Shown here one piece after another: positions 47,910 through 60,709 of a DNA stretch of 64,000 bases. Below the pieces are notes generated by a model. That model saw nothing but the letters and a program-made list of their open reading frames with translations. It searched no databases and had not been told where the DNA came from. The DNA comes from Ancylobacter polymorphus (GTDB taxonomy: Bacteria; Pseudomonadota; Alphaproteobacteria; Rhizobiales; Xanthobacteraceae): NCBI RefSeq assembly GCF_022836935.1, contig NZ_CP083239.1, positions 1,936,001-2,000,000 of the forward strand, read 5' to 3'. Each line of letters opens with the position of its first letter. Position 1 is the stretch's first letter. The position numbers and the translations under genes were made by a program.

Positions 47910-49070
47910 ATGACGTCCTCGCCGTCCCTCGCGCCCACCCACGCCGGCACCGAAAGTGCCGCGCCGGTCTTCCTCGCCGCACCGGCCGTTCCCCCTGATA
48001 TGACGGTGGTCATTCCCACCTTCAACGAGCGCGGCAATCTGGAGCCGCTGGTCGCGCGGCTCGCGCGCGTGCTCGACGGTCTCGCCTGGGAAGCGATCTT
48101 CGTCGATGACAATTCACCCGACGGCACCGCCGACGCGCTGCGCAGCATCGGCCGGCGCGACCCGCGCATCCGCTGTATCCGCCGCGTCGGCCGGCGCGGC
48201 CTCGCCGGCGCGTGCATCGAGGGCATGCTCGCGGCGCAGGCGCCGGTCGTCGCCGTCATGGACGCTGACCTCCAGCATGATGAGAGCCTGCTGCCGCGCA
48301 TGTTCGAAGCGATGGGCGCGGGTGCCGATGTGGTCGTGGCGACGCGCTACGCCCCCGGCGGCGACGCGGAGGGCTTCAGTGCCTGGCGCGGCCGCGGTAG
48401 CCGGCTGGCCACGCTCCTCGCCCAGCGCGTGCTGCATGTGACCTCTTCCGACCCGATGAGCGGCTTCTTCATGCTGCGGCGGGAGACGGTGGAGGAACTG
48501 GCACCGAAACTTTCCACGCAGGGCTTCAAGATCCTGCTCGACATTCTCGCCACCGCCAAGGGGCGGCTGAAGGTGACGGAGCTAACCTATAGCTTCGGCG
48601 TGCGGCAGAGCGGCGACAGCAAGCTCGACAACAAGGTGTTGATGGATTTTCTCGGCCTGATCGTCGCCAAGGCGACGGGTGGCCTTGTCTCGCTGCGCTT
48701 CCTGTCCTTCGCCACAGTGGGCGCGGCGGGGCTCGTCGTCCATCTCGCGGCGCTGCGCATTGGCCTCGGTCTGGCGCTGAGCTTCCTGGTGGCGCAGGCC
48801 ATCGCCACGATGACGGCGATGACCTTCAACTATCTGCTCAACAATCTGCTGACCTATCGCGATCGCCGCCTGACCGGCTTTGCCTTCCTGCGCGGGCTGC
48901 TGGCCTTCTATGCCATTTGCGGGCTGGGCGCGGCGGCCAATGTCGGCGCGGCAGACTGGGCCTTCTACCAGACCAACCAATGGTGGCTTGCCGGCATCGC
49001 CGGGGCGTTCATCGGGGCGGTGTGGAACTACGCGATGAGCCGCGCGCTGGTGTGGAAGGACGCGGCGTGA
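47910..49070 (+). CDS. Polyprenyl-phosphate sugar transferase fused to GtrA-like flippase domain
   Basis: 386 residues. Residues 30-240 are a GT2 dolichol-phosphate-mannose synthase-like domain: VVIPTFNERGNLEPLV, FVDDNSPDGTADALR, VVAVMDADLQHD and SDPMSGFFMLRR. Residues 260-385 have four membrane helices of GtrA type (FLSFATVGAAGLVVHLAAL ... FNYLLNNLLTYRDRR). It probably makes and presents a polyprenyl-phosphate sugar to the periplasmic face. The stop overlaps the next glycosyltransferase (GTGA), its likely user. Confidence 0.9.
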   Translation: MTSSPSLAPTHAGTESAAPVFLAAPAVPPDMTVVIPTFNERGNLEPLVARLARVLDGLAWEAIFVDDNSPDGTADALRSIGRRDPRIRCIRRVGRRGLAGACIEGMLAAQAPVVAVMDADLQHDESLLPRMFEAMGAGADVVVATRYAPGGDAEGFSAWRGRGSRLATLLAQRVLHVTSSDPMSGFFMLRRETVEELAPKLSTQGFKILLDILATAKGRLKVTELTYSFGVRQSGDSKLDNKVLMDFLGLIVAKATGGLVSLRFLSFATVGAAGLVVHLAALRIGLGLALSFLVAQAIATMTAMTFNYLLNNLLTYRDRRLTGFAFLRGLLAFYAICGLGAAANVGAADWAFYQTNQWWLAGIAGAFIGAVWNYAMSRALVWKDAA

Positions 49071-50593
49071 ACGCGCCACGAGCCGCCTCGTCGCCGGTTG
49101 CCGCCTTGTCGCAGGAGACCGCGGCGCGCGGTGCGCTCGCGTTGATTGGGCTGATGCTGGTGTGGCGGCTGCTGCTCGCCGCTTTCGTGCCGCTTGTACC
49201 AGACGAGGCCTATTACGCGCTGTGGGCTCAGGGCCTTTCCGCCGGTTATGTCGATCATCCCCCGATGATCGCGCTGTTCATCCGCGCCGGGCAGGAAATG
49301 CTGGGAGATACGCCGCTCGGCATCCGGCTGTTCAGCGTGCTGGCCGCGCTGCCGGCGAGCTGGTTCGTCTGGCGTGCGGCGGCGGAACTGCTGGCGGACA
49401 AGCGCGCCGGCGCCCTGGCGGCGGTTCTGTTCAACGCCACCATCTTCGGCTTTCTCGGGCTGACGCTGGCCACGCCGGATGCGCCGCTCGCCCTGTTCTG
49501 CGCGGCCATGGTGTGGGGGGCGGCGCGGTTGCTGCGCGCACCCTGCCCGTGGCTGTGGCTCGCCATGGGGCTGGCGACGGGGCTGGCGGCACAGTCGAAA
49601 TATTCCGGCATCATGCTGGCGGGTGGCTTCGCGCTGGCGGTTTTCGTTCTGCCGCCGCTCCGTCGGCAGTTGCTCACGCCATGGCCATGGCTGGCGGGTG
49701 CGCTCGCGCTGCTCGTATTCCTGCCCAATATCGCCTGGAACGCCACGCATGATTGGGCGACATTGACCAAGCAGGGCGGCCGGGTGACGGCGCAGGCACC
49801 GTTTCGCCCCGGCTTCCTGCCGGAGTTCGTCGGCTCGCAGATCGCGCTGGCGACCCCGCTCATCTTTCTGTTCGCCGTTCTCGGGCTGCTGCCGGGGCGC
49901 GCGGCGGCGATGTTCCGCCCCGGTGCAGGCCGGGCGCTGGTGCTCTTCCTGCTGTTCGTGCCGCTGGCCTATTTCCTCGTGCATGCGCTGCGGTCGCGCG
50001 TCGAGGGCAACTGGGTCGGCTTTCTCTACCCGCTCGTTGCTATTGCGGCGGCGGCGGGCATGCTGGCCCCGGCCGGCAGCGGGTGGTTGGGGCGAAGCCT
50101 GCCGGGCCTGGCGCGGGCGACGTTGCCCTTGGCCTTTGGTCTCATTCTGGCGCTGGGCCTTCACGCGCTGTTCGTGCCCACCACGCTCGCCGGCAACAAG
50201 GACGCCATCGTGCGTATGACGCGCGGCTGGCCGGCGTTCGCCGCCGAAATCGACACGCGCCGGCGGGAGATCGGCGCGACCGCGATCCTCACCAATGATT
50301 ACCAGATGACCGCCATGCTGAAGCGGGAACTGCCGGGTGTGACCGTGCGGCAATTCGATGAGCGTCAGCGTTATGCTTTCATGGACGAGTCCGAGCCGCC
50401 CAGCCTGAAAGGGCCGCTGCTCCTCGTGCTCTCCACCTACCGCTCCTTCAACGAGATCGCCGCTGTCTATGGACGAACGGATCTCGGTGAGGTGTCGCGG
50501 CGTTTTCGCGACGTGACCATGCCGCCGGTGCGGCTGTTCCGGCTCGATCCGGTGGTGTCGTCCCCGCCGAGCCCGGTGTCTTCCGCGCCCTGA
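49067..50593 (+). CDS. GT39/ArnT-like membrane glycosyltransferase
   Basis: 508 residues from a GTG overlapping the previous stop. PMT/ArnT-type N-terminus with the catalytic acidic motif FVPLVPDEAYYALWAQGLSAGY and DHPPMIALFI, about 11-12 membrane helices, then a periplasmic C-terminal domain. These enzymes transfer a sugar from a polyprenyl-phosphate carrier to lipid A, protein or another envelope acceptor. Together with its partner it resembles lipid A glycosylation pairs; the acceptor is unknown. The C-terminus is Pro/Ser-rich. Confidence 0.88.
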   Translation: MNAPRAASSPVAALSQETAARGALALIGLMLVWRLLLAAFVPLVPDEAYYALWAQGLSAGYVDHPPMIALFIRAGQEMLGDTPLGIRLFSVLAALPASWFVWRAAAELLADKRAGALAAVLFNATIFGFLGLTLATPDAPLALFCAAMVWGAARLLRAPCPWLWLAMGLATGLAAQSKYSGIMLAGGFALAVFVLPPLRRQLLTPWPWLAGALALLVFLPNIAWNATHDWATLTKQGGRVTAQAPFRPGFLPEFVGSQIALATPLIFLFAVLGLLPGRAAAMFRPGAGRALVLFLLFVPLAYFLVHALRSRVEGNWVGFLYPLVAIAAAAGMLAPAGSGWLGRSLPGLARATLPLAFGLILALGLHALFVPTTLAGNKDAIVRMTRGWPAFAAEIDTRRREIGATAILTNDYQMTAMLKRELPGVTVRQFDERQRYAFMDESEPPSLKGPLLLVLSTYRSFNEIAAVYGRTDLGEVSRRFRDVTMPPVRLFRLDPVVSSPPSPVSSAP

Positions 50594-50606
50594 TCGCGAG
50601 GCTTGA

Positions 50607-52883
<2,277 letters not shown>

Positions 52884-52940
52884 CAGGGAAGCTGCGCTGG
52901 GGGGACCTTGGCTCCCCTTTTACGACCACCGGAGCTTGCC

Positions 52941-53498
52941 GTGTCTGACACCGCGCTTCTCATCATCGACCTGCAGAACGACTATTTCCCTGGTGGCCGC
53001 TTCCCGCTGGAAGGTACCGCCGCTGCTGCCGCGAAGGCTGGGGAACTTCTCGCCTTGGCGCGCGAAGCTGGCGCCGGGGTGGTGCATGTGCGTCATGAAA
53101 TGACTGGTGAGGACTCGCCATTCTTCACGCGAGGCACGCCGGGCGCGGAAATCCACGCCAGCCTCGCACCGCAAGAGGGGGAGCCGGTCGTGGTGAAGGA
53201 GGAGGTGAACGCCTTCCTGCGCACCGATCTCGACAGCCTGCTGCGCGGGCAGGGCGTCAGCCGCCTGGTGATCGTCGGCGCGATGAGCCATATGTGCGTG
53301 GATGCGGCGAGCCGGGCGGCGCTCGATCTCGGCTATGAGGTCACGCTTGCGCATGACGCGACGGCGACGCTGCCGCTGGCGTTCAATGGCAAGGAAGTGC
53401 CCGCGCCCGCCGTGCAGGCGGCGATGATGGCGGCACTGGAATTCGCCGGCGCGAAGGTGGTGCCGGCTTCGGAGGCCGCGGCGGTGCTGCGCGGCTGA
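52941..53498 (+). CDS. Isochorismatase-family cysteine hydrolase (GTG start)
   Basis: 185 residues. Catalytic triad visible: Asp in LLIIDLQNDYFPGG, Lys in VVVKEEVNAF, and Cys in GAMSHMCVDAASRAALDLGY with the preceding cis-peptide region. The family covers nicotinamidases, isochorismatases and N-carbamoylsarcosine amidase; the substrate is not assigned. The GTG at 52941 is chosen since GGAG lies 6 bases upstream. It ends before a strong bidirectional terminator shared with the convergent DUF3309 gene. Confidence 0.88.
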   Translation: MSDTALLIIDLQNDYFPGGRFPLEGTAAAAAKAGELLALAREAGAGVVHVRHEMTGEDSPFFTRGTPGAEIHASLAPQEGEPVVVKEEVNAFLRTDLDSLLRGQGVSRLVIVGAMSHMCVDAASRAALDLGYEVTLAHDATATLPLAFNGKEVPAPAVQAAMMAALEFAGAKVVPASEAAAVLRG

Positions 53499-53536
53499 CT
53501 ACTCACCGCGACGCCGCGCCCGTTTCGTAGACACGA

Positions 53537-53570
53537 AAAAGCCGCCGCGGGGGGAGACGCGGCGGCTTTT
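53537..53570. terminator. Bidirectional terminator
   Basis: A 13-base perfect stem AAAAGCCGCCGCG (53537-53549) with CGCGGCGGCTTTT (53558-53570), loop of eight. It has an A-run on the left and T-run on the right, so it serves both the isochorismatase gene and the convergent small gene at 53590. Confidence 0.9.
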
Positions 53571-53589
53571 CCACTCCGGTGCGCGACGG

Positions 53590-53742
53590 TCAGAGGCGCC
53601 CGGTCAGCATCATCACGATCAGAATCACCAGCAGGATGGTGACGAGACCGCTGGGGCCATAGCCCCAATTGCGGCTGTAGCCCCAGCTCGGCAGGGCGCC
53701 AATAAGGATCAGGATAAGAATAACGATAAGAATGGTGGTCAT
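53590..53742 (-). CDS. DUF3309 family small membrane peptide
   Basis: 50 residues, found by reading the minus strand. It starts MTTILIVILILILIGALPSW, then GYSRNWGYGPSG and a second hydrophobic segment (LVTILLVILIVMMLTGRL): two membrane helices joined by a Tyr/Gly/Trp turn, the DUF3309 pattern common in alpha- and betaproteobacteria. GGAGA lies 7 bases before the ATG at 53740-53742. The function is unknown; such peptides are thought to sit in the inner membrane. Confidence 0.88.
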   Translation of the reverse strand: MTTILIVILILILIGALPSWGYSRNWGYGPSGLVTILLVILIVMMLTGRL

Positions 53743-53835
53743 CGTCGAGTCTCCAGCCGTCCCGTTACATCGGTCGCGGGGATAATGCCGGTCATCGACG
53801 ATGGTTCCATTGAACCATTACCTATTTTCCCGCCG

Positions 53836-55668
53836 TCAGCGCGCCAGCGGTGCCGTGGCGGCCTCCAGCCAGAGCCGGGTCGGCGCGTCGACCAGCGGGC
53901 CGATCTCCGCCTGCACTCGGGCATGATAGGCATCGAGCCAGGCGATCTCCTCGGCTGTGAGCAAAGCGGGCTCGATCCCGCGCCGGTCGAACGGGGCCAG
54001 CGTCAGCGTCTCGAAGGCCAACAGCGTACGCTCCGCCCCCTCGATCACCGGCCCGTCGACGACGATTTCCAGATTTTCCAGCCGAATGCCGTAAGCGCCC
54101 GTCTTGTAGTAGCCGGGCTCGTTGGAGAGCACCATGCCGCGCGCCAGCGGCACCGTGCCGACCTTGGAAATCCGCGCCGGCCCCTCATGCACCGAGAGAT
54201 AGGCGCCGACGCCATGGCCGGTGCCGTGGTCGAAATCCAGCCCCGCCGCCCAGAGGTGCTGTCGGGCGAAGCTGTCGAGCTGCGCGCCCGAGGTGCCGAG
54301 CGGGAACACGGCCCGTGCAATCGCGATGTGCCCCTTCAGCACCCGGGTGAAGCGGTCGCGCATTTCCGCGCTCGCCGTGCCGACGACGAGAGTGCGGGTC
54401 ACATCGGTGGTGCCGTCCTCATACTGCGCGCCGGAATCGATGAGGAACAGCTCATCCGGGCGGATGGGCCGGTTGGTCGCCTCGCTGACGCGGTAATGCA
54501 CGATGGCGCCGTTCGGCCCGGCGCCGGAGATGCTGGGGAAGGAAATATCCTTGAGCACGCCCGTCTCGCGCCGGAAGCTCTCCAGCGCACAGACCGCGTC
54601 GATCTCGGTCAGCCCGCCTTTCGGCGCTTCCGTGTCAAACCAGGCGAGGAACCGGGCGAGCGCCGCGCCGTCGCGCCGGTGCGCGGCCCGCATGCCCTCA
54701 AGCTCGGCGGCATTCTTTGCCGCTTGCATCAGCGCGACCGGGCTCACTCCGTTGGAGACCTTCCCGCCAGCGGCCTCGATCCGTGCCGCCAGAAGCGCCG
54801 GAGCGGTTGCCTGATCGAGCCGGACGGTGGCGCCGCCGGCGGCGGCCATCTCCACGGCACGTTCCAACAGCACCGGCTCGGCAATCTCGGCGATGGGCGC
54901 GAGGGCATCGCGTACCGCGTTGGAGAGTTTGCGGGCGTCGATGAACAGCGTCGGCCGTCCGCTGCGGGGAATCAGCGCCCAAGACAGCGGTAGCGGTGTG
55001 AAGTTCACGTCGCCGCCGCGAATGTTGAAGGTCCAGGCGACGGAATGCGGGTCGGAGATGACCAACGCATCGAGCTTCTGCTCGCCGAGCGCCTTCTGCA
55101 CCCGGCCGATCTTATCGGCGGCGCTTTCGCCGGCCAGCGCCGGATCGCGTAGCGTCACGGGGGCGAGCGGGGGCGCCGGACGATCGCGCCACACCGCGTC
55201 CACCGGGTTGCCGTCCACTGCCACCAGCACCCCGCCGGCAGCGGAGGCGGCGCGGCGCAGCTTCTGCTCGCTGTCTACCGTCGTCAGCCAGGGGTCGTAT
55301 CCGAAATGAGCGCCGGCCGGCAGGTGCGTCTCCAGCCAGCGCTCGGGCGTGGTTTCCGCGAGCGGCACGACGGCGAAGGAAGCGGTGTCGACCTGCGCGG
55401 CGGCCTGCAGCGTGTAGCGGCCATCGACTACGATGGCGGCCTCGTCCCGCAGCACCAGCGCGACACCGGCCGAGCCGGTGAAGCCGGTGAGCCAGGCGAG
55501 GCGTTCGTCGCAGGGCGGGACATATTCATTCTGGTGCGCGTCGGCGCGGGGAATGAGGAAACCGTCGAGCCCGCGTCGTTCCAGTTCCTCGCGCAGCAGC
55601 TTCAGGCGGGCGGTACCGAGCGCGGGAGCGGCGGAATCGGCGAAGGTCTGGAACTTGGCGTCGAACAT
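53836..55668 (-). CDS. Xaa-Pro aminopeptidase (M24B, aminopeptidase P family)
   Basis: 610 residues with two creatinase-like N-terminal domains and a C-terminal pita-bread domain. The metal ligands are in DSGAQYEDGTTDVTRT (two Asp), GHGVGAY (His), NEPGYYKTGAYGIRLEN (Glu) and FETLTLAPFD (Glu). It resembles the long eukaryotic-type XPNPEP1 form. It removes N-terminal residues before proline. It lies 121 bases downstream of the dialkylglycine decarboxylase gene on the same strand, with a 14-base palindrome in the gap. No signal peptide. Confidence 0.93.
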   Translation of the reverse strand: MFDAKFQTFADSAAPALGTARLKLLREELERRGLDGFLIPRADAHQNEYVPPCDERLAWLTGFTGSAGVALVLRDEAAIVVDGRYTLQAAAQVDTASFAVVPLAETTPERWLETHLPAGAHFGYDPWLTTVDSEQKLRRAASAAGGVLVAVDGNPVDAVWRDRPAPPLAPVTLRDPALAGESAADKIGRVQKALGEQKLDALVISDPHSVAWTFNIRGGDVNFTPLPLSWALIPRSGRPTLFIDARKLSNAVRDALAPIAEIAEPVLLERAVEMAAAGGATVRLDQATAPALLAARIEAAGGKVSNGVSPVALMQAAKNAAELEGMRAAHRRDGAALARFLAWFDTEAPKGGLTEIDAVCALESFRRETGVLKDISFPSISGAGPNGAIVHYRVSEATNRPIRPDELFLIDSGAQYEDGTTDVTRTLVVGTASAEMRDRFTRVLKGHIAIARAVFPLGTSGAQLDSFARQHLWAAGLDFDHGTGHGVGAYLSVHEGPARISKVGTVPLARGMVLSNEPGYYKTGAYGIRLENLEIVVDGPVIEGAERTLLAFETLTLAPFDRRGIEPALLTAEEIAWLDAYHARVQAEIGPLVDAPTRLWLEAATAPLAR

Positions 55669-55789
55669 GATGGGCCTTGGTGCTGCACGGGCGGAATCTG
55701 ATCGATCAGACCATGCCCGGGCAGGCGATGCCAGCGCCCCGTGCCGCCCGGATCGCTTCGTAGCGGCCCGGACGGGCGCGGCGGGCCTC

Positions 55790-57097
<1,308 letters not shown>

Positions 57098-57159
57098 TCA
57101 TCCCCGTATGGCGGTGGATAAGAGCTATCGGTGGCGTCGCTCTCAGGCAAACTGATATT

Positions 57160-57183
57160 GTTTCATTCCGATATCGATGAAAC
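57160..57183. promoter_or_regulatory. Candidate LysR operator: GTTTCAT-N10-ATGAAAC
   Basis: Perfect 7-base arms at 57160-57166 and 57177-57183, with a TCCGATATCG spacer, between dgdA and the LysR gene and ending 10 bases before its likely ATG. An ideal position for a divergent LysR binding site. Function is inferred. Confidence 0.5.
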
Positions 57184-57193
57184 TGATGGCGGC

Positions 57194-58066
57194 ATGGCCG
57201 CCATTCCCGATCTCGACCTCGCTTTGCTGCGCAGCTTCACCGTTGTGGCGCGCGCCGGCTCGATCAGCGGCGCCTGCCTGCAGATCGGCCGCACCCAATC
57301 GGCGCTCAGCATGCAGATGCACCGGCTGGAAAGCGCGCTCGGCCAACCCCTGCTGCACCGCAGCGGCTCCGGCGTGCGTCTCACCACGGCAGGCGAGAAA
57401 CTGCTGGTGCATGCCGACGCCTTGCTCGCGCGCCACGACGAAATCCTCGCCGATATGGTGGGCACCGGGCTGCGCGGCTCGGTCAGCTTCGGCTGCCCGG
57501 AGGACTATTCCGCCGCCTTCCTGCCGGAGCTTCTGCGCGGCTTCTGCGCGCTCTATCCCGATGTCGAACTACGCATGGTCTGTGCGCCGACGCTGGAACT
57601 GCGTCCATTGCTGCACCGGCGGCAGATCGAGCTGGCACTGGTCTCGGTGCCCGATCCCGCTGGCGGCGATGTGATCCGGCCAGAGGAATTCGTCTGGGTA
57701 GCTCACGATCCCGCGCCCGCCGTGCTCGCCCAGGCCACCCTGCCGCTGGCGCTCTCCGCACCGCTGACGCTCGACTACCGCGCCGCCTGCACGGCGATGG
57801 AGCAGGTGGGGCGGCGCTACCGGGTGGCCTTCGCCAGCAACAGCCTTGCCGGCCTCATCGCCATCGCCCGCTCCGGCCATGCGATCGCGGTGCTCACGCG
57901 CATGGCGGTGCCGCCGGACCTGCACATTGTCACGCAAGGCATGCCGGCGCTGCCCAGCATCGGCATCGCGCTGGAATATGCCGATCCGCGCCCCTCGCTG
58001 GCGGCGCGGGCGCTGGGCGCCCATATCGGTGCCGAACTGCCCGCGCTGGGCTATCGCGCCAGCTGA
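57194..58066 (+). CDS. dgdR: LysR-family regulator, probable DgdR
   Basis: 290 residues. N-terminal winged HTH: LDLALLRSFTVVARAGSISGACLQIGRTQSALSMQMHRLESALGQPLLHRSG, then a substrate-binding co-inducer domain. The ATG at 57194 is used because it fits family length and leaves the inverted repeat outside the gene; an in-frame GTG at 57131 would place the repeat inside. Divergent from the decarboxylase gene, like dgdR in B. cepacia, where the regulator is a LysR protein. The inducer is expected to be 2-aminoisobutyrate or a similar dialkylglycine. Confidence 0.85.
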   Translation: MAAIPDLDLALLRSFTVVARAGSISGACLQIGRTQSALSMQMHRLESALGQPLLHRSGSGVRLTTAGEKLLVHADALLARHDEILADMVGTGLRGSVSFGCPEDYSAAFLPELLRGFCALYPDVELRMVCAPTLELRPLLHRRQIELALVSVPDPAGGDVIRPEEFVWVAHDPAPAVLAQATLPLALSAPLTLDYRAACTAMEQVGRRYRVAFASNSLAGLIAIARSGHAIAVLTRMAVPPDLHIVTQGMPALPSIGIALEYADPRPSLAARALGAHIGAELPALGYRAS

Positions 58067-58141
58067 AAACCTCGCCAATGTGCGCCGCCCTCGCCAAACG
58101 GGCATGCCGGTGCCATTTTGTTCCGCCAAGAATCATTCATC

Positions 58142-60622
58142 ATGACTGTGAGCAGGCCGTTGGCCGACCCCCGAAACATCCCGGACGGTGAACCCTCCGA
58201 TTTCCCCTTCGACCTGCCGGCGGCCTCTCCGCGACCCGGCGGCATTGCCGCGCGCGCGGCGGCGCTGGCGCGTCCCGACGGGGCCGGGCACGCGCGCGGC
58301 GTCTATCTCGACGGCCTCAATCCCGAGCAGCGGGCGGCGGTGGAGGCGACCGACGGGCCCGTGCTGGTGCTCGCCGGCGCCGGCACCGGCAAGACGCGGG
58401 TACTCACCACCCGCATCGCCCATATCCTCTCGCTCGGCCTCGCCTGGCCCTCGCAGATCCTCGCTGTCACCTTCACCAACAAGGCGGCGCGGGAGATGAA
58501 GGAGCGCATTGGCGCCATGGTCGGGGAGGAGGTGGAGGGCATGCCCTGGCTCGGCACCTTCCACTCCATCGGTGTGCGGATGCTGCGCCGGCATTCGGAG
58601 CTGGTGGGGCTGAAATCCGGCTTCACCATTCTCGATACGGACGACCAGATAAGGCTGCTGAAACAGTTGCTGCAGGCCGAAGGCGTTGACGAGAAGCGCT
58701 GGCCGGCCCGGCTGTTGGCCAACATCATCGACGGCTGGAAAAATCGCGGCCTCGGCCCGCAGCAGGTGCCGGCGGGCGAGGGCTCTGCTTTCGCCAATGG
58801 GCGCGGCGGGGCCTTCTACGCCGCCTATCAGGCGCGGCTGAAGGCGCTCAACGCCGTCGATTTCGGCGACCTGCTTCTCGAGAGCATCCGTCTGCTGCGC
58901 GAGAATCCGGACGTGCTCGCGGAATATCACCGCCGCTTCCGCTACATTCTCGTCGACGAATATCAGGACACCAACGTCGCGCAGTATCTCTGGCTGCGCT
59001 TGCTGGCGGCCGGCTCGCGCAATGTCTGCTGCGTCGGCGACGACGACCAGTCGATCTATGGCTGGCGCGGGGCGGAGGTCGATAACATCCTGCGCTTCGA
59101 GGCCGATTTCCCCGGCGCCACCGTGGTGCGGCTGGAGCGCAACTACCGCTCCACCGGCCATATCCTCGGCGCTGCGGCCCACCTCATCGCCCACAATGCG
59201 GGCCGGCTCGGCAAGACGCTGTTCTCGGAAGGCGAGAGCGGCGAGAAGGTCACGGTGACCGGTGCCTGGGACAGCCAGGAGGAAGCCCGCGCCATCGGCG
59301 AGGAGATCGAACAGCTCCAGCGCCAAGGCCATGCCCTGACCCAGATCGCCATTCTGGTGCGGGCCTCCTTCCAGATGCGCGAGTTTGAAGAGCGCTTCGT
59401 CACGCTGGGGCTGAACTACCGCGTCATCGGCGGCCCGCGCTTCTATGAGCGGGCGGAAATCCGCGACGCGTTGGCTTATCTGCGCGTCATCGCCTCGCCC
59501 TCCGACGACCTCGCCTTCGAGCGCATCGTCAATGTGCCCAAGCGCGGTCTGGGCGACGCGGCGCTGCGGCAGATCCATGATCACGCCCGCGCTGCGCAGA
59601 TTCCGTTGATCGAGGCCGCGCGGGAACTGGTGGCGAGCGAGGAGTTGAAGCCGAAAGTGCGGCTCACCTTGCGCGACCTCGTCGCCTCTTTCGACCGTTG
59701 GCGCGGCCAGATGGCCAGCCTGCCGCAGAATGAACTGGCCGAGATCGTGCTGGACGAATCCGGCTACACCGAGATGTGGCAGAAGGACCGCTCCGCCGAC
59801 GCGCAGGGCCGGCTCGACAACCTCAAGGAACTCGTGCGCTCGATGGAGCAGTTCGAGAACCTCATCGGCTTCCTCGAGCACATTTCGCTGGTCATGGACG
59901 TCGAGGGCGCCGCAGGCGGCGATGCCGTCAACATCATGACGCTGCATTCGGCCAAGGGGCTGGAATTCGACACGGTGTTTCTTCCCGGATGGGAGGAGGG
60001 CGTGTTCCCCAACCAGCGCGCGCTGGATGAGCAGGGCCGCGCGGGGCTGGAGGAAGAGCGCCGCCTCGCCTATGTCGGCCTCACCCGCGCGCGGCGCCGC
60101 GCCAAGGTGTTCTTTGCCTCCAACCGGCGCATTCACGGCATGTGGCAATCCGCCGTGCCGAGCCGCTTCCTTGACGAATTGTCGGAGAAGGACGTGGAGG
60201 TGACGGAATCGCGCGGCGGGCAGGGCTGGGGCGGCGGCCAGTCGGGTCGCTATGGCTATGGTCCCAGCCGCTTCGACGAGGTGCAGACCTTTGGCTCTTC
60301 CTATTCGACGCCCGGCTGGCAGCGGGCGCAGAACGCCGCGCGCAGCAATAGCGGTGGCGGGGGCTTCTCCGGCGGCAGCTCCAGCGACAACCGGCCCTCA
60401 CGCTTCGCCGCCAGTGAGAAGGCGCGCGGCGGCCGGGTGATCGAGGGTGAACTCATCGCCAAGTCGACCGGCCCAGCCTCCCGCTTCGCCATTGGCGACC
60501 GTGTGTTCCACCAGAAGTTCGGCTATGGCGAGGTCGCCTCGGTGGAAGGCAACAAGCTCACCGTGCAGTTCGACAAGGCTGGCGAGAAGAAGGTGGTGGA
60601 CAGCTTCGTCGATGCCGCGTGA
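58142..60622 (+). CDS. uvrD: UvrD/PcrA-family superfamily 1 DNA helicase
   Basis: 826 residues. N-terminal GLNPEQRAAVEATDGPVLVLAGAGTGKTRVL (Walker A about 78), FTNKAAREMKERI, GTFHSIGVRMLRRH, VDEYQDTN (Walker B, about 271), GDDDQSIYGWRGA, then the C-terminal motifs LERNYRSTGHIL, TLHSAKGLEFDTVFLPGWEEGVFP and YVGLTRARRRAKVFFAS. It unwinds DNA 3' to 5' in mismatch and nucleotide-excision repair. The tail (after 680) is a Gly/Ser-rich linker followed by a small basic Tudor-like domain (GDRVFHQKFGYGEVASVEGNKLTVQF), as in PcrA. ATG at 58142 rather than TTG at 58118. Confidence 0.95.
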   Translation: MTVSRPLADPRNIPDGEPSDFPFDLPAASPRPGGIAARAAALARPDGAGHARGVYLDGLNPEQRAAVEATDGPVLVLAGAGTGKTRVLTTRIAHILSLGLAWPSQILAVTFTNKAAREMKERIGAMVGEEVEGMPWLGTFHSIGVRMLRRHSELVGLKSGFTILDTDDQIRLLKQLLQAEGVDEKRWPARLLANIIDGWKNRGLGPQQVPAGEGSAFANGRGGAFYAAYQARLKALNAVDFGDLLLESIRLLRENPDVLAEYHRRFRYILVDEYQDTNVAQYLWLRLLAAGSRNVCCVGDDDQSIYGWRGAEVDNILRFEADFPGATVVRLERNYRSTGHILGAAAHLIAHNAGRLGKTLFSEGESGEKVTVTGAWDSQEEARAIGEEIEQLQRQGHALTQIAILVRASFQMREFEERFVTLGLNYRVIGGPRFYERAEIRDALAYLRVIASPSDDLAFERIVNVPKRGLGDAALRQIHDHARAAQIPLIEAARELVASEELKPKVRLTLRDLVASFDRWRGQMASLPQNELAEIVLDESGYTEMWQKDRSADAQGRLDNLKELVRSMEQFENLIGFLEHISLVMDVEGAAGGDAVNIMTLHSAKGLEFDTVFLPGWEEGVFPNQRALDEQGRAGLEEERRLAYVGLTRARRRAKVFFASNRRIHGMWQSAVPSRFLDELSEKDVEVTESRGGQGWGGGQSGRYGYGPSRFDEVQTFGSSYSTPGWQRAQNAARSNSGGGGFSGGSSSDNRPSRFAASEKARGGRVIEGELIAKSTGPASRFAIGDRVFHQKFGYGEVASVEGNKLTVQFDKAGEKKVVDSFVDAA

Positions 60623-60709
60623 GCGGTGGGGGCGCTCCCACGCTGGTGTTCGGGCGCGTCCTCGCTTACAGACGCGCACCATGGATGCGCTCGCCAGGTG
60701 AGGACCGAT

